Assembly: GCA_946626215.1 (NCBI GenBank)
Contig: CAMOUD010000009.1
Location: forward strand, 1-38,333
Length of the DNA stretch: 38,333 bases
Direction: 5' to 3'
Origin: an uncultured Lachnospiraceae bacterium
Lineage (GTDB): Bacteria; Bacillota; Clostridia; Lachnospirales; Lachnospiraceae
Shown: piece by piece, positions 1 to 9,036 of the stretch
How the letters are laid out: the number at the start of each line of letters is the position of its first letter
How positions within the stretch are numbered: position 1 is the stretch's first letter
Notes under the pieces: model-generated
What the model saw: the letters and a program-made list of their open reading frames with translations, nothing else
Databases searched by the model: none
Told to the model about the DNA's origin: nothing
Translations under genes and position numbers: made by a program

Positions 1-501
1 GGCCACGCCGCCGGTGGCGATGGTGGTGACGATGTTCCGGACGAAGTCCGGCACGCCGAAGGCGGCCGTGACCGGGTTCCAGATGCAGGTAAAGAGGTTC
101 ATGACCAGCATGACGCCGATGGTGCCCAGGGCGTGCATGCCGATCTGCTTGCCGATGGGGCCCTTGCTGCGGAAGGTCACGTTCCTCTGCAGGGGGAAGT
201 TGATGCACTCGCCCAGAATGATGGAGGTATAGTTGGCCAGGGTAAAGGCCAGACCGCCGTCAGCCAGGGAGTTGCCGATGACTGCCAGGGTAAAGGGCAC
301 GCCGAACAGGGATGTCTGAATGCCCGGCCAGGTCCATTCCACGTCGCCGACCACGCCTCTCCATGCGCCGGGCAGGAAGGTCAGCAGGAGGTACTTGATG
401 AAGGTGACCACATAGCTGAACAGGACGAAGAGGCCGCCTTCCCGGATCCACTGGGCCGCCTTGGGATGCTTCTGCGCGAAATTGTTGAGAAAATCTTTCA
501 T
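1..501 (-). CDS. GtrA-like small membrane protein (partial, C-terminus runs off the window)
   Basis: Reverse translation from ATG at 501 (MKDFLNNFAQKHPKAAQWIREGGLFVLFSYVVTFIKYLLLTFLP...LGECINFPLQRNVTFRSKG) stays open for 167 codons to the window edge. Hydrophobic segments and an N-F-x-x-Q-R motif resemble the GtrA family. Not listed in the ORF track because it is truncated. Confidence 0.65.
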   Translation of the reverse strand, partial: MKDFLNNFAQKHPKAAQWIREGGLFVLFSYVVTFIKYLLLTFLPGAWRGVVGDVEWTWPGIQTSLFGVPFTLAVIGNSLADGGLAFTLANYTSIILGECINFPLQRNVTFRSKGPIGKQIGMHALGTIGVMLVMNLFTCIWNPVTAAFGVPDFVRNIVTTIATGGVA

Positions 502-530
502 AGGTCCTATATCCTCTCTTGCCGCCGGCC

Positions 531-2966
531 TTACTCTCCGCCGCGGATCTTCTTTTCAAACTTCTTGTTCTCTCTGCCGTTGCGGAAGTAGCCGCCGATG
601 ATCTTGCCCAGGCCTCCGAAGAAGTGGCCGTTGACCGCTTCCACCATGCCGTCCACCATGTCCTTGCTGACGGCGCCGCCGGTCATCTTGGCGATGGCCC
701 GGAAGGGCATGTTGTAGATGAAAAGGATGTTGAGGTCGGGCTGGCCGGCCTCCTCCGCCTTCTTCCTCTTGCCCTCCAGGATGCCGTAGGCGAACCTGGC
801 CAGGCCCAGTCTGGCGTTCTTGAGCTGGCAGATGGCGTCGTTCTCGGTCAGGGTGCTGCCCCAGCTGCCGTCCGGGATGGGATGGCCCAGGAGCTTTTCG
901 AACTCGGCGTCCGGCACATCGGCCACCCGGCCGCTGTAGTAGGAGGGCATGTCCGCCTTTACATAGGGGTTGGGATCGCCCGTGCCTTCCACGGCAAGGT
1001 CTCCCGAGAGGCGGATGTCCGCGGAGCTGGCGCCGATCAGGATCTGGTAGGTCCCGCCTTCCACGGCCCATCTGCCGGTCTTCACGTTCCAGTAGCGGAA
1101 GGTCTTGTCGTCGAAGGGGATGGTGACCTTTCTGCTCTCGCCGGCCTTCAGGAAGACCTTGGCAAAGCCCTTGAGTTCCTTCCTGGGCCTGAAGACCTCA
1201 GCGCCCGGCAGGGAAACATAGAGCTGGGCGACTTCCGCGCCGTCCCTGTCCCCGGTATTGGTCAGGGTAAAGGAGGCCCCGTCCTTTGTGACGGTCAGGC
1301 CTTCATAGGCGAAGCTGGTATAGGAAAGGCCGAAGCCGAAGGGATAGCGGACCCTGACGCCGGCGGTGTCATAGTAGCGGTAGCCGACATAGATGCCTTC
1401 TCTGTGCTCGGTATTCCTCTCCTTGGCCGGATAGTACTTATAGCAGGAGGTATCCTCCAGGGCTTCGGGATAGGATTCCGCCAGCTTGCCGGAGGGATTG
1501 GCCCTGCCTGTCAGCAGGTCCAGGATCGCGCCGCCGCCGGCCTGGCCGGTCAGGTAGCCGTGCAGGATGGACTTGCAGTATCCGTCCCAGCTCATCTCGA
1601 TGGAAGCGCCGGCGGAAAGGATGCCTACGATGTTGGGGTTGACATCTGCCATGGCCTTCAGGACATCCACCATGTTCTGGGGGATGTGGATATGGGTCCT
1701 GTCCAGTCCCTCGGACTCGCTCATCTCATTGAGGCCGAAAAAGTAAAGGACCACGTCCGCTTCCTTCGCGGCCGCCACTGCCTCATCCAGAAGGGCCTGG
1801 TCGGCGGACCCGTCCCTCTTGTAGCCCCGGACCATGGCGGTGACCGTAAAGTCCTTCTCCTCCTTTACCATCTCCTCCACTGTCTCCACCTTCGTACAGT
1901 TGACCATGGAGGATCCGGCGCCCTGGTAGCGGGGCTCAAAGGCGAAATCGCCTACGATGGCGGCCCGGGTCCCCTTCTTCAGGGGCAGGAGGCCGTCTTC
2001 ATTCTTAAAGAGGACCGCGCACTGGCTGGCAGCCCGGCGGGCGATCAGGTGGTGGGCCTCCGTGTCAAAGTCCTCGGGATGGCCCTTGGCCGCTTCCGTG
2101 GTCTCCAGAACGGCGTCCAGGAGGCAGTCGACTCTCTCGTCCAGCTCCTCCATGGTCAGCCTGCCCTCTTCCAGGGCCTTCATGAGCTGACGGGCGCTGT
2201 CCAGGCCGGGCGCGGGCATTTCCAGGTCGGAACCTGCCTTGACGCCGTCCACGTGGTCATTGGACCCGCCCCAGTCGGTGACGACCATGCCCTGATAGCC
2301 CCAGTCGCCCCGGAGGATGTCCCGGAGGAGGTGGGTGCTCTCATTGGTATAGGAGCCGTTGACCTCGTTGTAGGAGGTCATGATGGCCTTGACGCCGCCT
2401 TCCTTTACCGAGATCTCGAACTGGGTCAGGTAAAGCTCCCGGAGGGTACGCTCATCCAGGACGGCATTGACGGCCATCCGGCGCTCCTCCTGGCTGTTGA
2501 CGGCGAAGTGCTTGGCGCAGGCCCTGACATTCTGGCTCTGGACGCCCTTGATATAGCCGGCCGCCATTTTGCCCGCCAGATAGGGATCCTCCGCGTAGTA
2601 CTCAAAGTTGCGGCCGCAGAGCGGGCTGCGCTTCATGTTCATGCCGGGGCCCAGAAGGATCTGGACATCCTCGGCCATGGCTTCCTCGCCCAGGGTCCTG
2701 CCGATCTCCTCGGCCAGGGCGGGGTCCCAGCTGGAGGCGACGGTGGCCGCGGAAGGGACGCAGGTCGCCGGCAGGGAAGGGTTCAGGCCCAGATGGTCGC
2801 CTGCGCCCGCCTGCCTGCGGACGCCGCTGGGTCCGTCAGACATGAACATTTCCGGGATGCCGAGTCGGGGAAAATCCCAGGTCATCCATTCGCCTTTGCC
2901 TCCCAGAAAGGCTGTTTTCTCCTCCACTGTCATCTGACTGATCAGATCTTTATGCTTCAATTCCAT
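531..2966 (-). CDS. Glycoside hydrolase family 3 beta-glucosidase
   Basis: 811 aa; GH3 N-terminal features (MSDGPSGVR, LLGPGMNMKRSPLCGRNFEYYAEDPYLAGKMAAGYIKGVQ, CAKHFAVNSQE, VVTDWGG) and a C-terminal Fn3-like domain (YPFGFGLSYTSF...EVAQLYVS). Confidence 0.95.
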   Translation of the reverse strand: MELKHKDLISQMTVEEKTAFLGGKGEWMTWDFPRLGIPEMFMSDGPSGVRRQAGAGDHLGLNPSLPATCVPSAATVASSWDPALAEEIGRTLGEEAMAEDVQILLGPGMNMKRSPLCGRNFEYYAEDPYLAGKMAAGYIKGVQSQNVRACAKHFAVNSQEERRMAVNAVLDERTLRELYLTQFEISVKEGGVKAIMTSYNEVNGSYTNESTHLLRDILRGDWGYQGMVVTDWGGSNDHVDGVKAGSDLEMPAPGLDSARQLMKALEEGRLTMEELDERVDCLLDAVLETTEAAKGHPEDFDTEAHHLIARRAASQCAVLFKNEDGLLPLKKGTRAAIVGDFAFEPRYQGAGSSMVNCTKVETVEEMVKEEKDFTVTAMVRGYKRDGSADQALLDEAVAAAKEADVVLYFFGLNEMSESEGLDRTHIHIPQNMVDVLKAMADVNPNIVGILSAGASIEMSWDGYCKSILHGYLTGQAGGGAILDLLTGRANPSGKLAESYPEALEDTSCYKYYPAKERNTEHREGIYVGYRYYDTAGVRVRYPFGFGLSYTSFAYEGLTVTKDGASFTLTNTGDRDGAEVAQLYVSLPGAEVFRPRKELKGFAKVFLKAGESRKVTIPFDDKTFRYWNVKTGRWAVEGGTYQILIGASSADIRLSGDLAVEGTGDPNPYVKADMPSYYSGRVADVPDAEFEKLLGHPIPDGSWGSTLTENDAICQLKNARLGLARFAYGILEGKRKKAEEAGQPDLNILFIYNMPFRAIAKMTGGAVSKDMVDGMVEAVNGHFFGGLGKIIGGYFRNGRENKKFEKKIRGGE

Positions 2967-3054
2967 ACATCTCCCCCTCTATGTAAAAAAGTGCTGCAGG
3001 AGGGCGGGGATTCTCCGCCCAGTTATTGAACATTTTACCATAAAAGCATAAAAA

Positions 3055-3090
3055 CGCCCCTGACCGGCACCAAATGACCGGTCAGAGGCA
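3055..3090 (-). terminator. Probable intrinsic terminator of the GHKL kinase transcript
   Basis: Inverted repeat CTGACCGG (3060-3067)/CCGGTCAG (3078-3085), extended by GCC/GGC with one mismatch. On the minus strand it is followed by GTTTT, 50 nt downstream of the stop at 3141. Confidence 0.55.
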
Positions 3091-3140
3091 CAAAATGCAT
3101 CTCATGTCAAAAACGTCTGCCCGTCCGCGGAAGGACCTTT

Positions 3141-4466
3141 TCAGGCCCCCTCTTCCGGAAGGGGGATCATGATCTGGAGGTCGAACCGGCCGTCTCCGGG
3201 CTGGAAGGACAGGGTCCCCTGGTACTTGCGGACCGCCATCCGGATGCTCTTGACCCCGTAGCCGTGGAGCCGCCGGTCCTTCTTGGTGGTGACAGGCAGG
3301 CCGTCCTCCAGGGAGGGCCTCACGGTGCAGGAATTGCCCACATGGATCAGGAGGAAGGACCGCTTGGAGGAAACGGACAGGTGGACCAGCCTCCGGTCCT
3401 TTTCCGGCACCGAGGCCGCCGCCTCCACGGCATTGTCCAGGGCGTTGCCGAAGATGCTGCAGATGTCCGTCACGTGCATGAAGTCCAGGAGGGACCCGTC
3501 CGCCACGCAGGTGAAGTTGATGCCGGCGTTCTGCATCCGGACCCGCTTGCCGTCCAGGATGGCGTCCAGGACGGGAGACCCTGTCAGGTACTTGGGCTTA
3601 TAGGCGGTCAGTTCCTCTTCCATGGCCTCGATCCATTCCCGGCGCCTGTCGGGATCCTCCTCGCCCCGGAGCCCGTCCAGCTGGTGCTTGAGGTCATGGT
3701 ACTTCATGTTGATCAGGTCCAGGGAGTCCTGGTAGCTTCGGTAGGAATCATAGTGGGACTTGAAAAGGGACCGGATCTCGGAAAGCTCCCTTTCCGCGGC
3801 CAGGTCATAGAGCCGGCTGGTCAGGCCGAACATGATGCCCATGCCCACCAGGTCCACCAGGGTCCGGATGATGAAGACCCCCGGCGCGTCCTTGGCGGAG
3901 AAGGGGGTGCCCGGCGCGTAGAAGCTCAGGTTGCTGAGGGCAAAGGTCAGGCCTGTCACCAGGCAGGCCATGAGGACGTCCACGCCCGTCATCCGGACCG
4001 GACTCCGGTCCTTGAGGACCCGGTATTCCAGGTATCCGCCCAGGAAAAAGAATCCCCCGTAGATCAGGACCAGAAGGATGATTTCCCTGTACCAGGGCCT
4101 GGTACCGGTATACCAGAAGAACCAGGAAGAGATCTGCCACTCCAGGGAGGCCGCCGCCTCAGCGATCAGGACGGCCTTGGCCGCCCTGCAGAGGATGTCC
4201 GGGCCGTCCATGTCCAGGCAGGCAAAGAGGAAGGCGTACATGAGAGCAAAAGCCGCCAGCATGCACAGGACCCAGACGATCCCCCGGGTACGGCGGGTCA
4301 GAAGGAGAAAGGCAGACTGGCTGACCAGAAAAACAAGGGCCGCCGGCAGGATCTTCCAGCCCCGGGCCCGGCTCTTCCTGGGCAGGAGGACGATATAAAT
4401 CAGACAGCCCAGGCATTCCGCCAGGGCTGTATAGGTTCTCGGTATATCCTGAATGTTCGTAAGCAT
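3141..4466 (-). CDS. GHKL-domain (AgrC-like) sensor histidine kinase
   Basis: Multi-TM N-terminus, then DLINMKYHDLKHQLDGLRG (H-box), IFGNALDNAVEAA (N-box) and HGYGVKSIR (G-box). The ATG at 4466 (MLTNIQDIPRTY) is preferred over the longer ORF start. Confidence 0.88.
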   Translation of the reverse strand: MLTNIQDIPRTYTALAECLGCLIYIVLLPRKSRARGWKILPAALVFLVSQSAFLLLTRRTRGIVWVLCMLAAFALMYAFLFACLDMDGPDILCRAAKAVLIAEAAASLEWQISSWFFWYTGTRPWYREIILLVLIYGGFFFLGGYLEYRVLKDRSPVRMTGVDVLMACLVTGLTFALSNLSFYAPGTPFSAKDAPGVFIIRTLVDLVGMGIMFGLTSRLYDLAAERELSEIRSLFKSHYDSYRSYQDSLDLINMKYHDLKHQLDGLRGEEDPDRRREWIEAMEEELTAYKPKYLTGSPVLDAILDGKRVRMQNAGINFTCVADGSLLDFMHVTDICSIFGNALDNAVEAAASVPEKDRRLVHLSVSSKRSFLLIHVGNSCTVRPSLEDGLPVTTKKDRRLHGYGVKSIRMAVRKYQGTLSFQPGDGRFDLQIMIPLPEEGA

Positions 4467-4471
4467 GGACG

Positions 4472-5182
4472 CTAGTCTCCCAGATGCTGCATGAGAAGCT
4501 GCAGGAACTCTGCCTTCCTGGCCCGGCTGACCGGGAGCCTGGCACCCTCCAGAAGGCATTCCTGGTCCTGGATGCCTGATACATGGGCCAGGTTGACCAG
4601 GTAGCCCTTGTGGATCCGGAAAAAGCCGCAGCCCTTCAGGTCCGCCTCCGCGTCCTGCATCCGGCCCCGGACCGTCAGGTCCTCGCCGGGCAGGTGGTAG
4701 ACCAGGTTGTGGCGGTCGCTCTCCACATAGAGGATCCGGGACGCCTCCAGCCTCCGGACCCCGCCGGGGAGCTGGAGGACCACGCTCCTGGTCCTTCTGT
4801 CGGGGATCCGGCCGATGGCCCTCTCCAGCTTGGCAGAAAGGGCGAAGTAGGTGACGGGCTTGACCACGTAGTCAAGGGCGTCCACCTGGTAGCCCTGGAG
4901 GGCGTAGTCCGTCCGGTTGGTGATGAACATGATCACCACGTCCCTGTCTGACTCCCGGATCTTCATGGCAGCGGTCATCCCGTCCATGAACTCCATCTGG
5001 ATGTCCATGAGGATGATGTCAAAGCCGCCCCTGTAATGCTCGGCGATCTCATCCCCGTCCCGGAACCGGGCCACGGGGACCTGGAGACGTTTTTCTCTCC
5101 CGAATTGTTCAATATAAGCCGTCAGCTGGTCCGCGCAGGCGTCCTCATCCTCTACGACGGCGATCTTCACCTGGTCATTCAA
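4472..5182 (-). CDS. LytTR-family (AgrA-like) response regulator
   Basis: MNDQVKIAVVEDEDACADQL receiver, DIILMDIQMEFMDG phospho-Asp region, C-terminal LytTR-like domain (ILYVESDRHNLVYHL...FFRIHKGYLVNLAHV). TTG start with an upstream GGGAGG. Confidence 0.9.
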   Translation of the reverse strand: MNDQVKIAVVEDEDACADQLTAYIEQFGREKRLQVPVARFRDGDEIAEHYRGGFDIILMDIQMEFMDGMTAAMKIRESDRDVVIMFITNRTDYALQGYQVDALDYVVKPVTYFALSAKLERAIGRIPDRRTRSVVLQLPGGVRRLEASRILYVESDRHNLVYHLPGEDLTVRGRMQDAEADLKGCGFFRIHKGYLVNLAHVSGIQDQECLLEGARLPVSRARKAEFLQLLMQHLGD

Positions 5183-5211
5183 AGCTGCCTGACCTCCCGG
5201 GGCTGAGTCCC

Positions 5212-6672
5212 TTATTTTACTTTGACCTCGCCGGTCCTGGCGTTGACGATGGCCTGGGCCGCAGTGGTCGTATCCTCCTTGTGGTCCGAGATGCAGAGGA
5301 CGCAGGTATAGGTAGGGTCCTCCTGGCTGGGATACCTGTAGACATAGCAGTCATAGGTGTAGGCGGAGGACTTTCCGGCAACGGGATCGCCCGGGTAATG
5401 GCCCCAGGCCTTTTCCGCGATGATCAGGGCGTCCAGAGTGCTGACGGCCCATTCGCCGGCTTCCTCCTTCTTTCTCCTCTCCTCCTCGGCCTTCTTCTTC
5501 GCTTCCTCTTCAGCCTTCTTCTTTTCCTCTTCCTCGGCCTTCTTCCTGGCCTCCTCTTCGGCCTTCTTCTCTTCCTCGGCCTTCCTGGCCTCTTCCTCGG
5601 CCTTCTTCTCTTCCTCGGCCTTCTTTTTCGCTTCCTCTTCCTTCTTTTTCTTTTCTTCCTCGGCCTTCTTCTTCGCTTCCTCCTCGGCCTTCTTCTTCGC
5701 TTCCTCCTCGGCCTTCTTCTTTTCCTCTTCCTCGGCCTTTCTCTCTTCTTCCTCCCGGGCGGCCCGCTTTTCCTCCTCGGTCATGATCTTCCGGGCGTAT
5801 TCCTGGTCCAGGACGGCGGCGGCCTTGGTCACGTCTCCGATCAGGCCCTCATACCGGTCGCTGGTCACAAAGTCCTCCAGGCAGATCTGGCACTGGAGAC
5901 CGGAGGGCCGGCTGGCCAGATACATGGTGCCGGCTACGCAGAGGCTCCCGTCGTCCCTCAGATAGGGCTGGACCGCCTCCATGTTCTCCCGGCTGATGGT
6001 CCGGGCCAGGGCGGAGACCGCGTCCCCCCTGGAAAGGGTCCCGTTGTCCAGGTTGGGCCCATAGGCGTCCAGATAGGCGCTCATCAGGGCCTTCCGGGTC
6101 TTTTCCAGATATTTGTCCTCCTCCATATTCTTATAGGAAAGAAGAGCCGCCAGGTCCATCCGGTCGGAGGTCCCGATATCCATGTTGTAGGTCCGGAAGA
6201 TATCCGTCTTCCCGTACTGGGTCCGCATGGTCCTGCGGGTCAGGAGGGACAGGACCCGGTCGTCGGTCAGGGTCCATTCATAGGAAATGGAGGTGCAGGC
6301 CGGCAGGCCTGTCTCCCTGGTATCCACGGATTCGCTGAGGGATTCCGCGTCCATCAGGAAGTGCTTGAGGTCATCGTCGATGGCGTTGTTGATGGAAGCG
6401 GCGGCGCTGCCGGACAGGTCGATCTTGGGGATCCGGTAGCTGTAGGTGACCTCCTCTCCCCGGTCGATGAAGGTCAGGGGTTCATAGTAGGCGTCGATGA
6501 CCAGCCTTCCTCCGGCCGGGTCCGCCTCCTGGGCGGCCTGGGTCGAGCCGCCGGAAGCCCGTTCGATCAGGTAATCGACGGGAAAAAAGTGCAGAATGAT
6601 AACGGCCACGGCCACGGCGGCGATAAAGCCGCATACGATGCCGATGAACCGGGCGATGCGTCTGGGTGCCAT
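5212..6672 (-). CDS. Membrane-anchored protein with RsiV/DUF3298-like region and a long Glu/Lys/Ala repeat
   Basis: N-terminal TM (FIGIVCGFIAAVAVAVIILHFFPV), an extracytoplasmic region resembling DUF3298/RsiV-type proteins, the (A)EEEAKKKAEEE repeat, then a compact C-terminal domain (WAVSTLDALIIAEKAWGHYPGDP...). Confidence 0.7.
   Translation of the reverse strand: MAPRRIARFIGIVCGFIAAVAVAVIILHFFPVDYLIERASGGSTQAAQEADPAGGRLVIDAYYEPLTFIDRGEEVTYSYRIPKIDLSGSAAASINNAIDDDLKHFLMDAESLSESVDTRETGLPACTSISYEWTLTDDRVLSLLTRRTMRTQYGKTDIFRTYNMDIGTSDRMDLAALLSYKNMEEDKYLEKTRKALMSAYLDAYGPNLDNGTLSRGDAVSALARTISRENMEAVQPYLRDDGSLCVAGTMYLASRPSGLQCQICLEDFVTSDRYEGLIGDVTKAAAVLDQEYARKIMTEEEKRAAREEEERKAEEEEKKKAEEEAKKKAEEEAKKKAEEEKKKKEEEAKKKAEEEKKAEEEARKAEEEKKAEEEARKKAEEEEKKKAEEEAKKKAEEERRKKEEAGEWAVSTLDALIIAEKAWGHYPGDPVAGKSSAYTYDCYVYRYPSQEDPTYTCVLCISDHKEDTTTAAQAIVNARTGEVKVK
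5460..5775. repeat. Low-complexity in-frame coding repeat (EEAKKKAEEE units)
   Basis: Plus strand shows tandem gcttcctcctcggccttcttctt-type units, which translate on the minus strand to EEAKKKAEEEAKKKAEEE. Confidence 0.9.
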
Positions 6673-6802
6673 ACAGATCTATACTCCATGAACGGGGCCC
6701 CGCGGGGCCTTCGGAAAAAACAGAATTACAAAAGGACAGACCGGCTCTGAGCGGCTGTATAAAATACTATAACAGAAAACCGTTGAATCCAAAACGGTGA
6801 AC

Positions 6803-8233
6803 TCATGTACTGACTTCCCCCTCCGAAAGGACCTCTCCCAGAAGAGTGAAAGCGCCGTCGATGCCTTCCTCGGTCAGGCCGGCGTAGTTGATCAGAAGGA
6901 TCCCCCGGGGGGCTTTCTCCGGGTCCTTGTAGTACTTCGAAAGGGCCGTGACCCTGAGCCCTCTGTCGCGGGCCAGGCGGACCAGGTCCCTGTCGGGCAG
7001 GGAGGTCCCGGTCTCCAGGAGGAAGTGGAGGCCGGCTCCCTCCTCCAGGATCCTTGCCTTCCGGTAGGCCCCGTCCCTGCGGATCCTTGCCAGGGCCCTG
7101 TCCCTGAGCCTCCTGCAGGACCGCCGCATCCGGTTGATGTGGCTGCCGAAGGCCCCGCTCTCCATGAACCGGGTCAGGGCGAGCTGGGTGAAGCTGGAGA
7201 CCGTACAGGAATAGAAGCCCAGCTGGCCGGAGAATCTCTCCGCCAGAGCGGGCGGCAGGACCATGTAGGAGACCCGGATGGAGGGGGACAGGGTCCGGGT
7301 AAAGGTATTCATGTAGATGACCCGGCCCCGGCTGTCCGCCGAAAAGAGGGTGGGCAGGGGACGGCCGTCCGTCCGCAGCTCCGAATCATAGTCGTCCTCG
7401 ATGATATAGCGGTCGGGGGCTTCCATTGCCCAGCCCAGGATCCCGGCCCTCCGGCTGACGGGCATGACGATCCCCGTGGGGAAATGGTGGGCAGGCGAGA
7501 TGTGGAGGACATCGGCGCCGGACGCGCGCAGGGCGTCCATCCGGACGCCTTTCTGATCCAGCGGAAGGTAGCGGGTCCGGACCCCGCCGGCTTCATAGAC
7601 CCGGCCGATCCGGGTATAGCCGGGATCCTCCAGGGCGTAGACCTTCTCTTTTCCAAGGAGCTGGAGGAGGAGCCCGTAGAGGTACTCGGTCCCGGCTCCC
7701 ACCACGATCTGGGAGGGATCCGCCTCCAGGCCCCGGAATTCCAGCAGGTAGCCGGCGATGGCCCGGCGGAGGGCGGGAAGGCCCTGGCCGGGCGGCCGCT
7801 CCAGGAGCTCCGGGTCCCGCTCGGCCATGACGGACCGGATGCACCGGGCCCAGGCCGTAAAGGGGAAAAGGTCCGGCCGCACGGCGGATCCCGAAAGGTC
7901 ATAGAGGGGCCTGTCCGCCCCCTTCTCTTCCTCTCCGTCCGGTGAGGGCAGGTCTGTCCGGACCGGCAGGGGGGCCCCCAGGCCCTCCAGGTCGATCTCC
8001 GAGACATAGTAGCCCCGTTTGGGCCTGGAAAAGATATAGCCCTCCGCCTCCAGCTTTCCGTAGGCCGTCTCCACCGTGACCGTGGAGATCCCCATGTTCC
8101 GGGCCAGGGTCCGCTTGGAGGGGAGTTTTTCAGACGCGGCAAGCCGCCCGGTCAGGATATCCTCCCTGATCAGGCGGTAGAGCTGGTCATAGAGGCTCCC
8201 GGCCTCTTTTCCTTTAAGGTGATAGGTGAGCAT
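6803..8233 (-). CDS. MocR/PdxR-type GntR-aminotransferase fusion transcriptional regulator
   Basis: GntR wHTH (YDQLYRLIREDILTGRLAASEKLPSKRTLARNMGISTVTVETAYGKLEAEGYIFSRPKRGYYV) followed by an aminotransferase fold (IEDDYDSELR, NTFTRTLSPSIRVSYMVLP). ATG at 8233 is preferred over the ORF-track start at 8395. Confidence 0.92.
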   Translation of the reverse strand: MLTYHLKGKEAGSLYDQLYRLIREDILTGRLAASEKLPSKRTLARNMGISTVTVETAYGKLEAEGYIFSRPKRGYYVSEIDLEGLGAPLPVRTDLPSPDGEEEKGADRPLYDLSGSAVRPDLFPFTAWARCIRSVMAERDPELLERPPGQGLPALRRAIAGYLLEFRGLEADPSQIVVGAGTEYLYGLLLQLLGKEKVYALEDPGYTRIGRVYEAGGVRTRYLPLDQKGVRMDALRASGADVLHISPAHHFPTGIVMPVSRRAGILGWAMEAPDRYIIEDDYDSELRTDGRPLPTLFSADSRGRVIYMNTFTRTLSPSIRVSYMVLPPALAERFSGQLGFYSCTVSSFTQLALTRFMESGAFGSHINRMRRSCRRLRDRALARIRRDGAYRKARILEEGAGLHFLLETGTSLPDRDLVRLARDRGLRVTALSKYYKDPEKAPRGILLINYAGLTEEGIDGAFTLLGEVLSEGEVST

Positions 8234-9023
8234 CATAGACAGCCTCCAGCATGACGCGTCCCCAGAGGGGATAGAAGGCAGCATCCAGGTGGAGGCCGTC
8301 GGCCGCGTAGAGGTCCGGCCGGCTCCGGGCCAGGGTGCTGCTGTCGATGAAGGACAGACCGTTTTCGGCGCACATTTCCATGAGGGCCCTGTCATAGGCG
8401 GGCACCTCCTCCCAGACCGGATTCTCCGTCAGGGCCGGAGGCATGGCCGGCAGGATGGAGGAAATGAAAAAGGAGGCCTCCGGAGCCCGTTCCCTCAGCC
8501 GGTCCACGTCTGTCAGGACCTGGGCCGCGTAGTCCTCGGGCGAGGGCCAGATCCCGGTCAGCATGTCGTTGATCCCGAAGGCCAGGATCACGATGTCCGG
8601 CGCCAGGGCCTCAAAGTCCTCCAGCCGGGTCCGGATATAGGGGATGCTGGCCCCGTATTCGGCCAGGACCCTCTCCTCAGGCAGATACTGATAGGAGGAA
8701 AAGCCTACGATCCTGGAATCTCCCAGCAGGCAGACGTCCAGGTCCCCGAAGGCCTTCCAGACCCCGTCTCCCTCCAGAGAGGCCAGCCAGGCTTCCCTTT
8801 GGGCCTGCCTCTCCTCTTCGGAGACAGTCTCCGCTTCTTCCTCCTCTTCCCCTTCTTCCCCCTCCTTCTCCTCTTCCACGGAAGAGGCCGGGGTCCAGGT
8901 CAGGCCCTGGGATTCCGGGACCCTCTCCTCCCCCGGGGCCATCCAGAGGATGACAAAGAGGGAAAGGGCCGCCAGGAAAAGGACCAGGGGCCGGAGGCTC
9001 CTGTCATCGTTCCACCAGTGCAT
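8214..9023 (-). CDS. Membrane-anchored SGNH/GDSL-like hydrolase
   Basis: N-terminal TM, Glu-rich linker, GDSRIVGF (block I), AFGINDM (GxND), DGLHLD (DxxH). 269 aa. Confidence 0.8.
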   Translation of the reverse strand: MHWWNDDRSLRPLVLFLAALSLFVILWMAPGEERVPESQGLTWTPASSVEEEKEGEEGEEEEEAETVSEEERQAQREAWLASLEGDGVWKAFGDLDVCLLGDSRIVGFSSYQYLPEERVLAEYGASIPYIRTRLEDFEALAPDIVILAFGINDMLTGIWPSPEDYAAQVLTDVDRLRERAPEASFFISSILPAMPPALTENPVWEEVPAYDRALMEMCAENGLSFIDSSTLARSRPDLYAADGLHLDAAFYPLWGRVMLEAVYDAHLSP

Positions 9024-9036
9024 GGCGTCTCCTTTC

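Noticed and set aside
3003-3020. GGGCGG/CCGCCC hairpin upstream of the GH3 gene
   Set aside because: Short GC arms without an adjacent U-run; insufficient to call a terminator or riboswitch.
519-3029. 836-aa + strand ORF opposite the GH3 gene
   Set aside because: Antisense to a clear GH3 enzyme; low-complexity Gly/Ala/Val/His/Asp-rich translation typical of antisense frames in GC-rich DNA.
5460-5775. Possible CRISPR or tandem DNA repeat
   Set aside because: Units are contiguous, in-frame and encode EEAKKKAEEE with codon drift; no spacers.
5281-6750. 489-aa Leu/Phe/Gly-rich + strand ORF resembling a membrane protein
   Set aside because: Reverse complement of the Glu/Lys repeat gene; the hydrophobicity is an artefact of reading the repeat in antisense.
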